Assembly: GCF_000828575.1 (NCBI RefSeq)
Contig: NZ_AP011952.1
Span: forward strand, 1,393,001-1,457,000
Length of the DNA stretch: 64,000 nt
Direction: 5' to 3'
Origin: Methanothermobacter sp. CaT2
Lineage (GTDB): Archaea; Methanobacteriota; Methanobacteria; Methanobacteriales; Methanothermobacteraceae
Under the pieces are notes generated by a model that ran no database searches, was not told the origin of the DNA, and was given only the letters and a program-made list of their open reading frames with translations. The position numbers were made by a program, and so were the translations under genes. Positions 1 through 7,871 of this stretch are shown in pieces (position 1 is the stretch's first letter; each line of letters starts with the position of its first letter).

Positions 1-718
1 CCCGGGGTATTGCGTCTATCTTTATCACATCATCGGAGTATATGATGCTCCCCTCTTTCCCGTAGGTCTTAACCACCACCCCCGGTCCCATCTCCCGGAG
101 TCCATGGATATCCACCGACAGTTTGCTGCATATGCGATCTATTTCATGGTGGTTCCCAAATAGTATGTCGCATACACCAACGGCCCTTTCAAGCTGGCTG
201 CGGGAGTACATGTGGAGGTCCTGCCCCGGGTCAAAGCTTATTATCTTACCGAGGGACCTTGCAAATTCACCGCACCTGCAGTTGAAGGATGGGTCACCGG
301 TTGCAAGGTGCACTGCACGGGCAGATTTTATGGCATCCTCAGGTGTCTCGGCGTCTTTGAAGTACCTTGCAGCGCCCCAGTAGAAGTAGCTTATCTGGTT
401 GTGATCAGAATCGGTCATCACAAAGGCTGTTGGGGTGCTTTCATCCGCCACCAGGATCATGGATTCAATATCTATACCACTTGACTCCAGGAGCTCCCTG
501 TACTCTGAACCCTCAAAGTCGCCTCCAACCGCGGATACAAGGGATGTTCTAAGACCAAGCCTTGATCCCACCAGGGCGACATTTGCGGCTGCTCCCCCAT
601 GAAGGTTCCTCATGCGTTTTATGGCTGTTGATGTGTTTGGTTCTGGAAATTCATCCAGATGTATTATGTAATCGAAGGCGGTATGTCCAACAGCAAGAAG
701 GTCTCTGTCTTCACTCAT
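1..718 (-). CDS. PfkB-family sugar/nucleoside kinase (3' end off window)
   Basis: A ribokinase/PfkB-family kinase that would transfer the gamma-phosphate of ATP to a sugar or nucleoside. About 239 residues are visible; the C-terminal part with the catalytic GAGD motif lies beyond position 1. The ATG at 716-718 follows CAGGTGATCAT, a good ribosome binding site. Visible family marks are the N-terminal glycine-rich substrate segment HGGAAANVA (about residues 40-48) and VVKTYGKEGS near the visible end. Archaeal relatives are nucleoside kinases (cytidine/inosine/adenosine) or sugar kinases; the sequence alone does not settle the substrate. It is separated from the next gene by a 220-bp gap that probably holds its promoter. 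Confidence 0.85.
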   Translation of the reverse strand, partial: MSEDRDLLAVGHTAFDYIIHLDEFPEPNTSTAIKRMRNLHGGAAANVALVGSRLGLRTSLVSAVGGDFEGSEYRELLESSGIDIESMILVADESTPTAFVMTDSDHNQISYFYWGAARYFKDAETPEDAIKSARAVHLATGDPSFNCRCGEFARSLGKIISFDPGQDLHMYSRSQLERAVGVCDILFGNHHEIDRICSKLSVDIHGLREMGPGVVVKTYGKEGSIIYSDDVIKIDAIPR

Positions 719-938
719 ATGATCACCTGAAAAATATGGGGTTAATTCTGTTGGGGTTGGTTTATAATGTGATTGGATTATTCGTTATAGATGGATTGGG
801 CCTAGTTCTGTTGAGCATCCTTTATTGGTTGGGGCTTTATAATTTGAGGCGGATTAAGGTGATTGTTATAAAAATGTGGTCCTCAAATTTCATGCAGGGA
901 ACTGATCCCAGAAATGGTTTTTCAGCGGGGTTTCATGC
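719..938. promoter_or_regulatory. A+T-rich intergenic region with repeated TATA-like motifs
   Basis: This 220-bp gap lies between the kinase and the LysR-type regulator gene, both on the minus strand. It contains three related A+T-rich blocks with TTTATAAT/TTATAAAA cores (near 761, 838 and 867), embedded in loosely repeated G/T-rich sequence such as TTCTGTTG. It probably contains the kinase promoter on the minus strand and the regulator's terminator. A plus-strand hydrophobic ORF runs through it from an ATG at 736 but has no ribosome binding site, so I do not call it a gene. Confidence 0.35.
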
Positions 939-1793
939 TCAGTGAAGCGGCTCAAAGCCGGATTCAGCAACCAGGGCCTGGCCCTCACCAGTGATAAACT
1001 CAATCAGTTCATCGACCCACTCTCTATCACGGCACCTCACTGCACTTATAACGTGCCTTGTCTCCTCCCTCAGGATGTCCGAGCCACTGAACTGACTCGC
1101 ACTTAAGAACGTAAGCAGCTCCGGGTCATTCATGACAATTCTGTGGGCATGATATGGGGATCTCACCTCCCTGACAACCTCAAATTCCACACCAGCCTCT
1201 GAGAGGACCTCCCATGCCAGCCTCTGGGCAGAACCCGAAACCCCCACAAAGCAGGAGCCATCAAGGGCCCTGATATCACTGATACCCCTGCCAACAAGGA
1301 CCAGGTGGTCATAGGCGACAGGAACAAAATCCAGGTCCCTCCGGTATGCCTGGAGGGGATCATCCAGGAATACGGCATCAAGCATGCTCCTCTCTGCTAG
1401 ATGGAATGAATCCTCATCACAGCATGAAAACAGGGATGCTGACACCCCCAGACCCTCAATGGCGGCCTCTACAAGGTTTGAGGATATGTAACCAGCAGCT
1501 ATCATCAGGGGCCCTGAACCCTCCAGTATTTTAATCTGGCGCATGTAGGCTCCCAGGATTTCCATGGCCTCCGGTGTGAGTTCTGATCCAGCCCCACTGC
1601 TTCTCACAAGTTTCACACCAAGGAGGGACTCGGCCCTGAGCACCCTCCTGTTGAGCACCTGTGGTGATATCCCGAGAACCATGGCGGCCCTTCTCTGTGA
1701 GAAGGTCTCTCCTATAACCCTTAGGGTCTCAAAGAACCTGTGATCAAATCTGTGCCCATTGATTTCCATTCCAGGGAGGGGCTTCATATCCAT
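939..1793 (-). CDS. LysR/ModE-type transcriptional regulator with a binding-protein-like domain
   Basis: Probable DNA-binding regulator of about 284 aa. The N-terminal third carries a LysR/ModE-like helix-turn-helix (RRAAMVLGISPQVLNRRV, about residues 34-51 from the chosen start), followed by a domain that resembles the anion-binding periplasmic-protein fold used as an effector domain. The start at 1793 is chosen because AAAGGTGTCAAT precedes this ATG; an ATG seven codons upstream (1814) lacks a site. Its location one gene away from the FdhD/MoaA/MobB/formate dehydrogenase cluster suggests a molybdate/tungstate or formate-related role; that is inference from context only. Confidence 0.75.
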   Translation of the reverse strand: MDMKPLPGMEINGHRFDHRFFETLRVIGETFSQRRAAMVLGISPQVLNRRVLRAESLLGVKLVRSSGAGSELTPEAMEILGAYMRQIKILEGSGPLMIAAGYISSNLVEAAIEGLGVSASLFSCCDEDSFHLAERSMLDAVFLDDPLQAYRRDLDFVPVAYDHLVLVGRGISDIRALDGSCFVGVSGSAQRLAWEVLSEAGVEFEVVREVRSPYHAHRIVMNDPELLTFLSASQFSGSDILREETRHVISAVRCRDREWVDELIEFITGEGQALVAESGFEPLH

Positions 1794-2056
1794 ATTGACA
1801 CCTTTCCTGAGCACCTATGATATTTCTGTGGCTTCAGGGTTTCATAATCAACCGGAGCATATTCCAGGCCCTTTACCGTGGCCTGGGTTTCTCAGATCCT
1901 TCTTCAGTCATGGGTTCAGGGGTAGCCCGGGGTCCTATGGGTTCAGTACATTTTATGATCATAGTAATACATTTCATCTGGATTGGAATAAGGTCTCATG
2001 GTCCGTTCCCCACTGTTTTTATATCATACAGAGTATATATTGATATAGGTGTTGCG

Positions 2057-2641
2057 ATGATAATAAAAGAGGCTATCAGGGACATAATCCATAATCTGGA
2101 GAAGATGGAGAGGGATATTGATGAGAGAACCCTTGATAATTTCATAGAAATCCTGACGTCTGCAGCCAACGTCTTTGTCCTGGGACTTGGGAGATCGGGC
2201 CTCGTTGCCAGGGCATTTGCCATGAGACTTATGCACCTTGAAATAAACGCCTTTGTGGTGGGCGAGACCATAACCCCTGCAATAAATGAGGGTGACGTCC
2301 TGATAGCAATATCAGGTTCGGGCAGGACAAGTTACATCGTGAATGCAGCATCCATCGCCCGGGAGAGGGGTGCAAAGGTCGTGGCAGTAACATCATACCC
2401 TGACTCTGACCTCGCAGGGCTGGCAGATCTTACTGTGACCATAAAAGGAAGGACAAAGATTGACGGTGAGAAGGATTACATGAAGAGGCAGATGAGGGGC
2501 AACCATCACTCAAGAACACCCCTTGGAACACTCTTTGAGATATCAGCCCTGGTATTCCTGGACGGCATCATAGCTGAACTCATGGAGAGGTTTGATAAGA
2601 GGGAGGAGGATCTGCACCACAGGCACAGCTCCTTTGATTAG
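2057..2641 (+). CDS. SIS-domain sugar-phosphate isomerase, probably 6-phospho-3-hexuloisomerase
   Basis: A 194-aa sugar isomerase (SIS) domain protein of the MJ1247/HxlB (Phi) type, which interconverts 3-hexulose-6-phosphate and fructose-6-phosphate in archaeal ribulose-monophosphate metabolism. Visible SIS signatures are GLGRSGLVARAFAMRL (about 42-57), the phosphate-binding SGSGRTSYIVNAASIA, and the C-terminal RTPLGTLFEISALVFLD helix. The start at 2057 is preferred because AGGTG lies just upstream and family length is about 180-195 aa; a longer ORF extends to 1817 but runs through the promoter region. The C-terminus is histidine-rich (DLHHRHSSFD), an oddity. The segment TTTTATATCATACAGAGTATATAT before it is a likely promoter. 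Confidence 0.8.
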   Translation: MIIKEAIRDIIHNLEKMERDIDERTLDNFIEILTSAANVFVLGLGRSGLVARAFAMRLMHLEINAFVVGETITPAINEGDVLIAISGSGRTSYIVNAASIARERGAKVVAVTSYPDSDLAGLADLTVTIKGRTKIDGEKDYMKRQMRGNHHSRTPLGTLFEISALVFLDGIIAELMERFDKREEDLHHRHSSFD

Positions 2642-2810
2642 CCATCATGGCAGAACAGTGAAATGGAGCATCATTAACAGGCCACGGGGCATCGGATTCA
2701 GAAACTCAGGTTTTTCAGGATGTCCCGGTTCAGTTAATTTTTATTATCTGTTTATCTGTTCAGTCTGGTATTACCAGGGTGTCCAATCTCTCTATTCTGA
2801 GAACCGATCC
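2642..2810. other. Convergent intergenic spacer
   Basis: This spacer separates the convergent SIS-protein and fdhD genes. It has T-rich stretches (TTAATTTTTATTATC near 2734) that could serve as archaeal terminators, but I see no gene or RNA. Confidence 0.3.
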
Positions 2811-3557
2811 CTAAATTATCCTCTCAGGGTGGCTGTATATATTGAATCTCTTCCCGCGGACGAAACCGAGCATTGTAAGACCCGTCCGCTGGGCAGCATC
2901 ATACCCTGAGGATGTTGGGGCGGCGTTGGACGCTATGATCGGTACCCCTGCACGGACGACCTTTATGAGCATATCCGCGGGCATTCTACCACTATAGACA
3001 ATGAAACTCTCCCCGAAATTAACACCATCCATCGCACCGGAGCCTATCACCTTATCGACAGCCACATGCCTGCTGACATCCTCAAAAACCCTGAATTCAT
3101 CACCTGTTACAAGTGCAGCCACATGGGTACCTCCGGTCATCCTCCAGACAACCGCAGAGTTCACCATACGCTTGAATGCCCTGAATATGTCATCAGCCCT
3201 GACCCTGAAGTCTGAATCAACGGGTTCCACCATTTCCACCCTCTGCCTCCAGCCACCGAAACAGTCGGAGCCCATCACAAGCTCCCTTCGTATATCAAGA
3301 TCTCCTGATTCTATCTCAGCATCGATTATGTTATCACTGATTTCAATGGATAATATATCATCGACGGAGTCCACCAGACCCTCACCAAGGAGGTAACCTG
3401 TTGCAAACTCCTCAAGGGCCTGGGGGCTTGCAGTGAAGCGCTGATCCATACCACCATTTATCCTTATACGCACCTCAATGTCATTAACGACTTTTTCAAG
3501 GACCCTTCTCCTTTCATCGTCCACACGGAAAGCATCAACCTCTCTGTACAGTGACAT
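2811..3557 (-). CDS. fdhD: FdhD-family formate dehydrogenase accessory sulfurtransferase
   Basis: FdhD transfers sulfur from a cysteine desulfurase to the Mo/W-bis-pterin cofactor of formate dehydrogenase, which is required for activity. The 248-aa protein shows family segments such as EEFATGYLLGEGLV, RMTGGTHVAAL, FEDVSRHVAVDKVIG and IVYSGRMPADML. It sits next to a NuoE/NuoF/FdhA gene set and the pterin genes moaA and mobB, fitting a dedicated maturation role. One oddity: the loop that in E. coli FdhD carries CxxC reads SDCFGGW here, with only one cysteine. The start is the ATG at 3555-3557; GAGGTGGTGGGTGC precedes it. Confidence 0.88.
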   Translation of the reverse strand: MSLYREVDAFRVDDERRRVLEKVVNDIEVRIRINGGMDQRFTASPQALEEFATGYLLGEGLVDSVDDILSIEISDNIIDAEIESGDLDIRRELVMGSDCFGGWRQRVEMVEPVDSDFRVRADDIFRAFKRMVNSAVVWRMTGGTHVAALVTGDEFRVFEDVSRHVAVDKVIGSGAMDGVNFGESFIVYSGRMPADMLIKVVRAGVPIIASNAAPTSSGYDAAQRTGLTMLGFVRGKRFNIYSHPERII

Positions 3558-3674
3558 GCACCCACCACCTCACATCTAAAAACATATATCCATCTTTGCT
3601 TAACAGTTAAACAATCTTTTGTCCTTAATCTATAATAGATTTGAGTTCATGACTCTCTAACCTGGAGGTTTTGA
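3558..3674. promoter_or_regulatory. Divergent promoter region with two palindromes (fdhD / NuoE-like)
   Basis: This 117-bp divergent control region holds a perfect 11-bp palindrome (TTAACAGTTAA, 3600-3610) and a perfect inverted repeat AATCTA-TAA-TAGATT (3627-3641). TATA-like stretches occur at about 3582-3590 (minus) and around 3627-3638 (plus). CTGGAGGTTTTGA at 3660-3674 is the ribosome binding site of the plus-strand gene. The palindromes could be operators shared by both directions; the nearby LysR-type regulator is a candidate binder, by inference. Confidence 0.45.
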
Positions 3675-4124
3675 ATGGATGAGGAATTAAACAGAATATT
3701 TGCGGGTTACAATGGCCATAAATCTGAAATCATACCCATACTGCAGGATATACAGGATGCATACGGTTATCTTCCAGAGGATGCCCTGGAAGAAGCAGCT
3801 CGCTTCACAGGGGTTAGCAGGACCCATGTATACGGGGTCGCCACCTTCTATGCCCAGTTCAGGTTCAAACCAAGGGGGAGAAAGCACATAATGGTCTGCA
3901 CAGGAACGGCATGTCATGTCAGCGGAGCGGAACAGGTTCTCGATGCACTTGAGAGGCACCTCGGCATAGAGGAGGGGGACGTTACAGATGACATGGAATA
4001 CTCACTCGAATCCGTGGGCTGTATAGGGTGCTGCTCCCTTGCACCCTGTGCAATGGTGAACGATGAGGTTGTATCACGCATAAAACCATCAAGGGCAGGT
4101 AAAATATTCCCAAAAAAGTCTTAG
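3675..4124 (+). CDS. NuoE-like [2Fe-2S] thioredoxin-fold subunit
   Basis: A 149-aa homologue of the NuoE/HndA/HymA subunit, which passes electrons between the flavin subunit and the catalytic part of NAD(P)-linked hydrogenases or formate dehydrogenases. The four cluster cysteines follow the family pattern: CTGTAC (C74, C79) and CIGCC (C115, C119). The N-terminal helical domain LQDIQDAYGYLPEDALEEAA matches the family. GGAGGTTTTGA precedes the ATG. It is followed after 10 bp by the NuoF-like gene, so both are almost certainly co-transcribed. Such subunits are unusual in an F420-based methanogen. Confidence 0.9.
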   Translation: MDEELNRIFAGYNGHKSEIIPILQDIQDAYGYLPEDALEEAARFTGVSRTHVYGVATFYAQFRFKPRGRKHIMVCTGTACHVSGAEQVLDALERHLGIEEGDVTDDMEYSLESVGCIGCCSLAPCAMVNDEVVSRIKPSRAGKIFPKKS

Positions 4125-4134
4125 AGTGTCTTAA

Positions 4135-6012
4135 ATGATCGAAAAAATTGCAGGGGACTCCCTGAAGGAATACATGTCCCTCTTCAGGGGCGAAGCTACC
4201 ATACTTATAGGTTCAGCCACCTGTGGAAGGTCTGCAGGGGCCCAGAAGATAGAGGAGATAATGAGGCAGAGGGCAGCAGAACTCTCAGTTGAGTGCAGGA
4301 TCATACACACAGGCTGCATGGGCCTCTGCTACGCCGAGCCCATGGTGGTCGTGTTCAACGGGGATAGCCGTGGTTACATCTACGGCCCGGTGAACCGTAA
4401 ACTCGCAAAGAGGATAATCCAGGAGCACCTGGTGGAGGCGGGGGAGGCTGGACCCATAGGTTCTGTGGACATCGCCTTCAATGGCGACTCATTTGAACCG
4501 GTTTACACTCTGGAATTCATGGAGGGACAGTCAAGGAGGATACTCCGAAGATGCGGCCTTATAGACCCTGAAAACCTGGGACACTACCTTGCAACCGGAG
4601 GCTACAGGGGCCTCATGAGGGCCCTTGAAATGGAACCTGATGAGGTAATTGAGGAGATTAGGGGCTCCGGCCTCAGGGGCCGCGGAGGCGCAGGATTCCC
4701 GACATGGCTCAAATGGAGTCTCTGTCGCCAGGAGGCCTCAGAAATGAAGTACCTCATTTGCAACGCCGATGAGGGAGACCCGGGGGCCTTCATGAACCGT
4801 TCACTCATAGAGGGGGATCCACATGCCCTGCTTGAGGGGATACTCATAGCCTCATATGCAGTGGGTGCCAGGGAGGCCTACATCTACTGCAGGGCAGAGT
4901 ACCCACTTGCCCTTGAGAGACTCAGGGGAGCCATATCTGATCTGAGAAATCTGGGACTCCTCGGTAAGGATATCCTCGGGTCAGGTTTCGACCTGGATAT
5001 AAAGATAAAGGAGGGTGCAGGGGCATTTGTCTGTGGAGAGGAAACAGCCCTGATATCCTCAATTGAGGGTAAGAGGGGAATGCCAAGGACAAGACCCCCA
5101 TTCCCAACAACAAGGGGCCTCTGGGGCAAACCCACCGTTATAAACAATGTTGAGACCCTTGCAGCTGTTTCAATGATAATGCAGCACGGTGCAGACTACT
5201 TCAACTCCATGGGAACCCCTGAAAGCAGGGGAACCAAGACCTTCTCCCTTGTGGGCGATGTCAGAAGAACCGGCCTCATTGAGGTCCCACTGGGCACAAC
5301 CCTGAGGGAGGTCATCTTCGATATTGGAGGGGGAGTTGTGGATGGAGAGCTGAAAGCGGTACAGATCGGGGGACCTTCAGGGGGATGCCTCCCTGCTGAA
5401 CTTATCGATACCGGTATAGACTATGACTCCCTCACATCTGCAGGGGCAATAATGGGTTCAGGTGGCCTTGTTGTTCTATCGGACCGCACATGCATGGTTG
5501 AACTTGCAAGGTACTTCCTTGAGTTCACACAGAGGGAGTCCTGTGGAAAATGCGTACCCTGCCGCGTGGGGACAAGGCAGATGCTCATGATACTCAATGA
5601 TATCGTGGAGGGTTCGGGAAGACTTGAAGACCCGGAGATCCTCAGGGATGTAGCTGAAGGTGTCAGGGCAGCCTCACTATGCGGCCTCGGCCAGACATCA
5701 CCAAACCCGGTTCTGACGACACTCAGATACTTTGAGGACGAGTATCGTGACCACATAAACGGCAGGTGCACAGCCGCAGCATGCAGTGAACTGATGCACT
5801 ACATCATAGACCCTGAAAAATGTGATGGATGCATGGCCTGCATCCGGACATGCCCGGCGGAGGCCATAAAGGGTTCAAGGGACGAGGTGCATGTTATAGA
5901 CCAGGATGAGTGCCTCAAGTGCGGGTCATGTCTTGATATATGTAAAAAGGATGCTGTCAGGAGGGTTCCCGGCCCCTACCGCCAGGAAAACCTATTCAGC
6001 AAGGATTCATGA
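4135..6012 (+). CDS. NuoF/HndC-like FMN-, NAD(P)-binding diaphorase with extra Fe-S domains
   Basis: A 625-aa flavoprotein of the NuoF/HymB/HndC class. Domain order: an N-terminal thioredoxin-like [2Fe-2S] domain (C30; TGCMGLCYAEP at 59-69); the nucleotide-binding loop GSGLRGRGGAGFPTWLKW (177-194); FMN loop CNADEGDPGAFMNRS (209-223); the NuoF [4Fe-4S] motif ESCGKCVPCRVGTRQM; and a C-terminal two-[4Fe-4S] ferredoxin (CDGCMACIRTCP, CLKCGSCLDICK). This layout is that of the diaphorase subunit of soluble, sometimes electron-bifurcating, hydrogenases and formate dehydrogenases. No strong ribosome binding site is visible before the ATG, so translation may be coupled to the upstream gene. Confidence 0.9.
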   Translation: MIEKIAGDSLKEYMSLFRGEATILIGSATCGRSAGAQKIEEIMRQRAAELSVECRIIHTGCMGLCYAEPMVVVFNGDSRGYIYGPVNRKLAKRIIQEHLVEAGEAGPIGSVDIAFNGDSFEPVYTLEFMEGQSRRILRRCGLIDPENLGHYLATGGYRGLMRALEMEPDEVIEEIRGSGLRGRGGAGFPTWLKWSLCRQEASEMKYLICNADEGDPGAFMNRSLIEGDPHALLEGILIASYAVGAREAYIYCRAEYPLALERLRGAISDLRNLGLLGKDILGSGFDLDIKIKEGAGAFVCGEETALISSIEGKRGMPRTRPPFPTTRGLWGKPTVINNVETLAAVSMIMQHGADYFNSMGTPESRGTKTFSLVGDVRRTGLIEVPLGTTLREVIFDIGGGVVDGELKAVQIGGPSGGCLPAELIDTGIDYDSLTSAGAIMGSGGLVVLSDRTCMVELARYFLEFTQRESCGKCVPCRVGTRQMLMILNDIVEGSGRLEDPEILRDVAEGVRAASLCGLGQTSPNPVLTTLRYFEDEYRDHINGRCTAAACSELMHYIIDPEKCDGCMACIRTCPAEAIKGSRDEVHVIDQDECLKCGSCLDICKKDAVRRVPGPYRQENLFSKDS

Positions 6013-6118
6013 GAAGGAAGATGGGCGGCAGGGTACACTTCAGCTGCAGCCTTCAGGCCACACTAAGTTAGTATATTTAGATGATCCTCAAACAGCATAT
6101 CCTGTTCTCAGAAACAGT

Positions 6119-7036
6119 TCATGGAGTGTAGTAGGGGGATCTCCTTCTTATGGCCTCAAAGAATAGTTCACGAAGTCTGTCAGTATCGTTTTCCCTCAGG
6201 GCGTCCCTGGTATCCACGAGGTTGTCGTTTCTGAGGAGGCAGGGTTTCAGCTTCCCATCAGGGGTTACCCTGAGCCTTGTGCAGTTTGCACAGAACCTTG
6301 TGTTGTCCATGGGCCTCACAACCTCGATTTCCCCCCCATCTATATAGTACTTCTTGCGGTCCTGCATGAATTTTCTGGTTCTGATCCGGTCCGCCCTCTC
6401 TGCAAGTTCCGCCTCGATGGGGGTGATGTCGCAGTGGTATCTTTCGACGGCGTCATCATGGCAACTTTCTGTTTTGAGGAGTTCAATTATCTGGAGCACA
6501 GCGCCCTTCTCACGGCAGAATTCAAACATGTCCCATATCTCGTGGTGGTTCACACCCCTGAGGATCACCATGTTTATCTTGACCGGATCAAGCCCCAAAT
6601 CAACGGCACTGCTTATACCAGACTTAACCCTTTCAAGGTAATCCTTCCGGGTTATGAAGCGGTAGGTCTCAGGGTTGAGGGTGTCAAAGCTCACGTTGAC
6701 CCTGTCAAGTCCAGCTTCGCTCAAAGCAGCGCTGTACCCTTCAAGGAGGGTGCCGTTGGTTGTTATGGATATGTCCCGGAATCCGATGTTATTTATCCTC
6801 TCAACTATTTCAACTATATCATCCCGTATGAGGGGCTCTCCACCTGAGAGACGTATCTTCCCCACACCGAGGTCGGAGGCAACCCTGCAGAGCTTCTCTA
6901 TATCTGCAGCCGACAGCTCTTCCCTGGATGAGATCATTCCGTCCTTGTGGCAGTAGATACAGTTAACGTTGCAGCGAACTGTTATGGATAGCCGCAGTGA
7001 CATAACCGGTCTTCCGTGTCTGTCTTGGACATGCAT
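6119..7036 (-). CDS. moaA: GTP 3',8-cyclase MoaA
   Basis: A radical SAM enzyme for the first step of molybdopterin synthesis, which converts GTP to 3',8-cyclo-7,8-dihydro-GTP. The 305-aa protein has the N-terminal CxxxCxxC (C22, C26, C29 in RCNVNCIYC), the GGEPL SAM-binding loop ([12 protein letters not shown]), and the C-terminal second cluster ligands C249, C252 and C266 (RFCANC...LKPC). The C-terminus ends SPYYTP rather than the double glycine of bacterial MoaA. AGAGGTAAAAA precedes the ATG. It shares the local cluster with fdhD, mobB and the FdhA fusion, so the pterin made here probably feeds formate and formylmethanofuran dehydrogenases. Confidence 0.93.
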   Translation of the reverse strand: MHVQDRHGRPVMSLRLSITVRCNVNCIYCHKDGMISSREELSAADIEKLCRVASDLGVGKIRLSGGEPLIRDDIVEIVERINNIGFRDISITTNGTLLEGYSAALSEAGLDRVNVSFDTLNPETYRFITRKDYLERVKSGISSAVDLGLDPVKINMVILRGVNHHEIWDMFEFCREKGAVLQIIELLKTESCHDDAVERYHCDITPIEAELAERADRIRTRKFMQDRKKYYIDGGEIEVVRPMDNTRFCANCTRLRVTPDGKLKPCLLRNDNLVDTRDALRENDTDRLRELFFEAIRRRSPYYTP

Positions 7037-7109
7037 TTTTTACCTCTGAAATTGGGTGGATGCCATTATATGGTTTCAGTCACCTGCCCATGACTGAGCT
7101 CCATGTGGA

Positions 7110-7784
7110 CTATTTTATGATGAGATCAACCCTTCCATTCTTAAGGCTTTCTGTTTCGAGGGCATCAATCATACCCCTCACAGTCTTTGATATGAACTCC
7201 TGGACGAAGGGGTTTAGAGGGACAGGTTTTCCATCGATCCTGAGGAGAACCCTCTCGGGCTGACTCCTGCAGTCAACATCATCAGCCTCTCCACGGATCT
7301 TGGCCTCTCTGAACTCTCTGCATGAGCTGAAACCGCATTTCTTGCAGTTGAGGTCCTGCAGCAGACCATAACTCCTCCTTTTCAGGAGATCAATGAGCTC
7401 ATCCACATCCTCCAGGGTGAATGGATCAACAACCTTCACTGTGAAGTCGCCGGGCGTGGAGGTTGATACGCTGGCATACTCCATCTCCTTGAAGCCTTCA
7501 ACTATGAGGAAGTCCAGGTCATCAAGGATCTCAAGGGTGCCAGCTATCTCCTCAAGGCCCATCTCCCTTTCAAGGAGGAAGAAGGTTTCCCTCCCACTCC
7601 CGGCGACGATCTCTGCACCGGCCCTCCTGTGCTTATCAGTATCCTTCCCAGGGAAATCAAAGCCGGTATGGGTATGTTTAAGTGTCGCGACCCTGTAGCC
7701 CTCATCAGTGAGTTTTCTCACGAGTTTTTCCACAAGTGTGGTCTTTCCAGTGTCCTTTGTACCGGTAACGCCGATGATCTTCAT
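7110..7784 (-). CDS. mobB: MobB-like GTPase with a C-terminal Fe-S binding domain
   Basis: A 224-aa molybdopterin-guanine-dinucleotide biosynthesis adaptor. The N-terminal P-loop GTPase domain shows GTKDTGKT (8-15), the histidine-containing KHTHTGFDFPGKDTDKHRRAGA (two segments, 36-57), and FLIVEGFKE (92-100). From about residue 145 a second domain carries CKKCGFSSC...C (C147, C150, C155, C172), matching the four-cysteine [4Fe-4S] motif seen in corrinoid/CO-dehydrogenase-type proteins. The start at 7784 is favoured over an ATG at 7811 because GGGTGAAGAGG precedes it. Fusion of MobB to an Fe-S module suggests redox or cluster-linked control of cofactor delivery. Confidence 0.85.
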   Translation of the reverse strand: MKIIGVTGTKDTGKTTLVEKLVRKLTDEGYRVATLKHTHTGFDFPGKDTDKHRRAGAEIVAGSGRETFFLLEREMGLEEIAGTLEILDDLDFLIVEGFKEMEYASVSTSTPGDFTVKVVDPFTLEDVDELIDLLKRRSYGLLQDLNCKKCGFSSCREFREAKIRGEADDVDCRSQPERVLLRIDGKPVPLNPFVQEFISKTVRGMIDALETESLKNGRVDLIIK

Positions 7785-7871
7785 CCTCTTCACCTCACCC
7801 TCTCTACTCATAACTTTTATCTATATCTCTTGATAAATTCCTAATCATAAATAAAATCAGCTGAAAATGAT

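Noticed and set aside
562-945. Plus-strand ORF with a hydrophobic stretch starting from an ATG at 736
   Set aside because: It has no ribosome binding site (the upstream GATCACCT is the complement of the kinase's site), overlaps the kinase, and its hydrophobicity comes from T-rich repeated promoter-like sequence.
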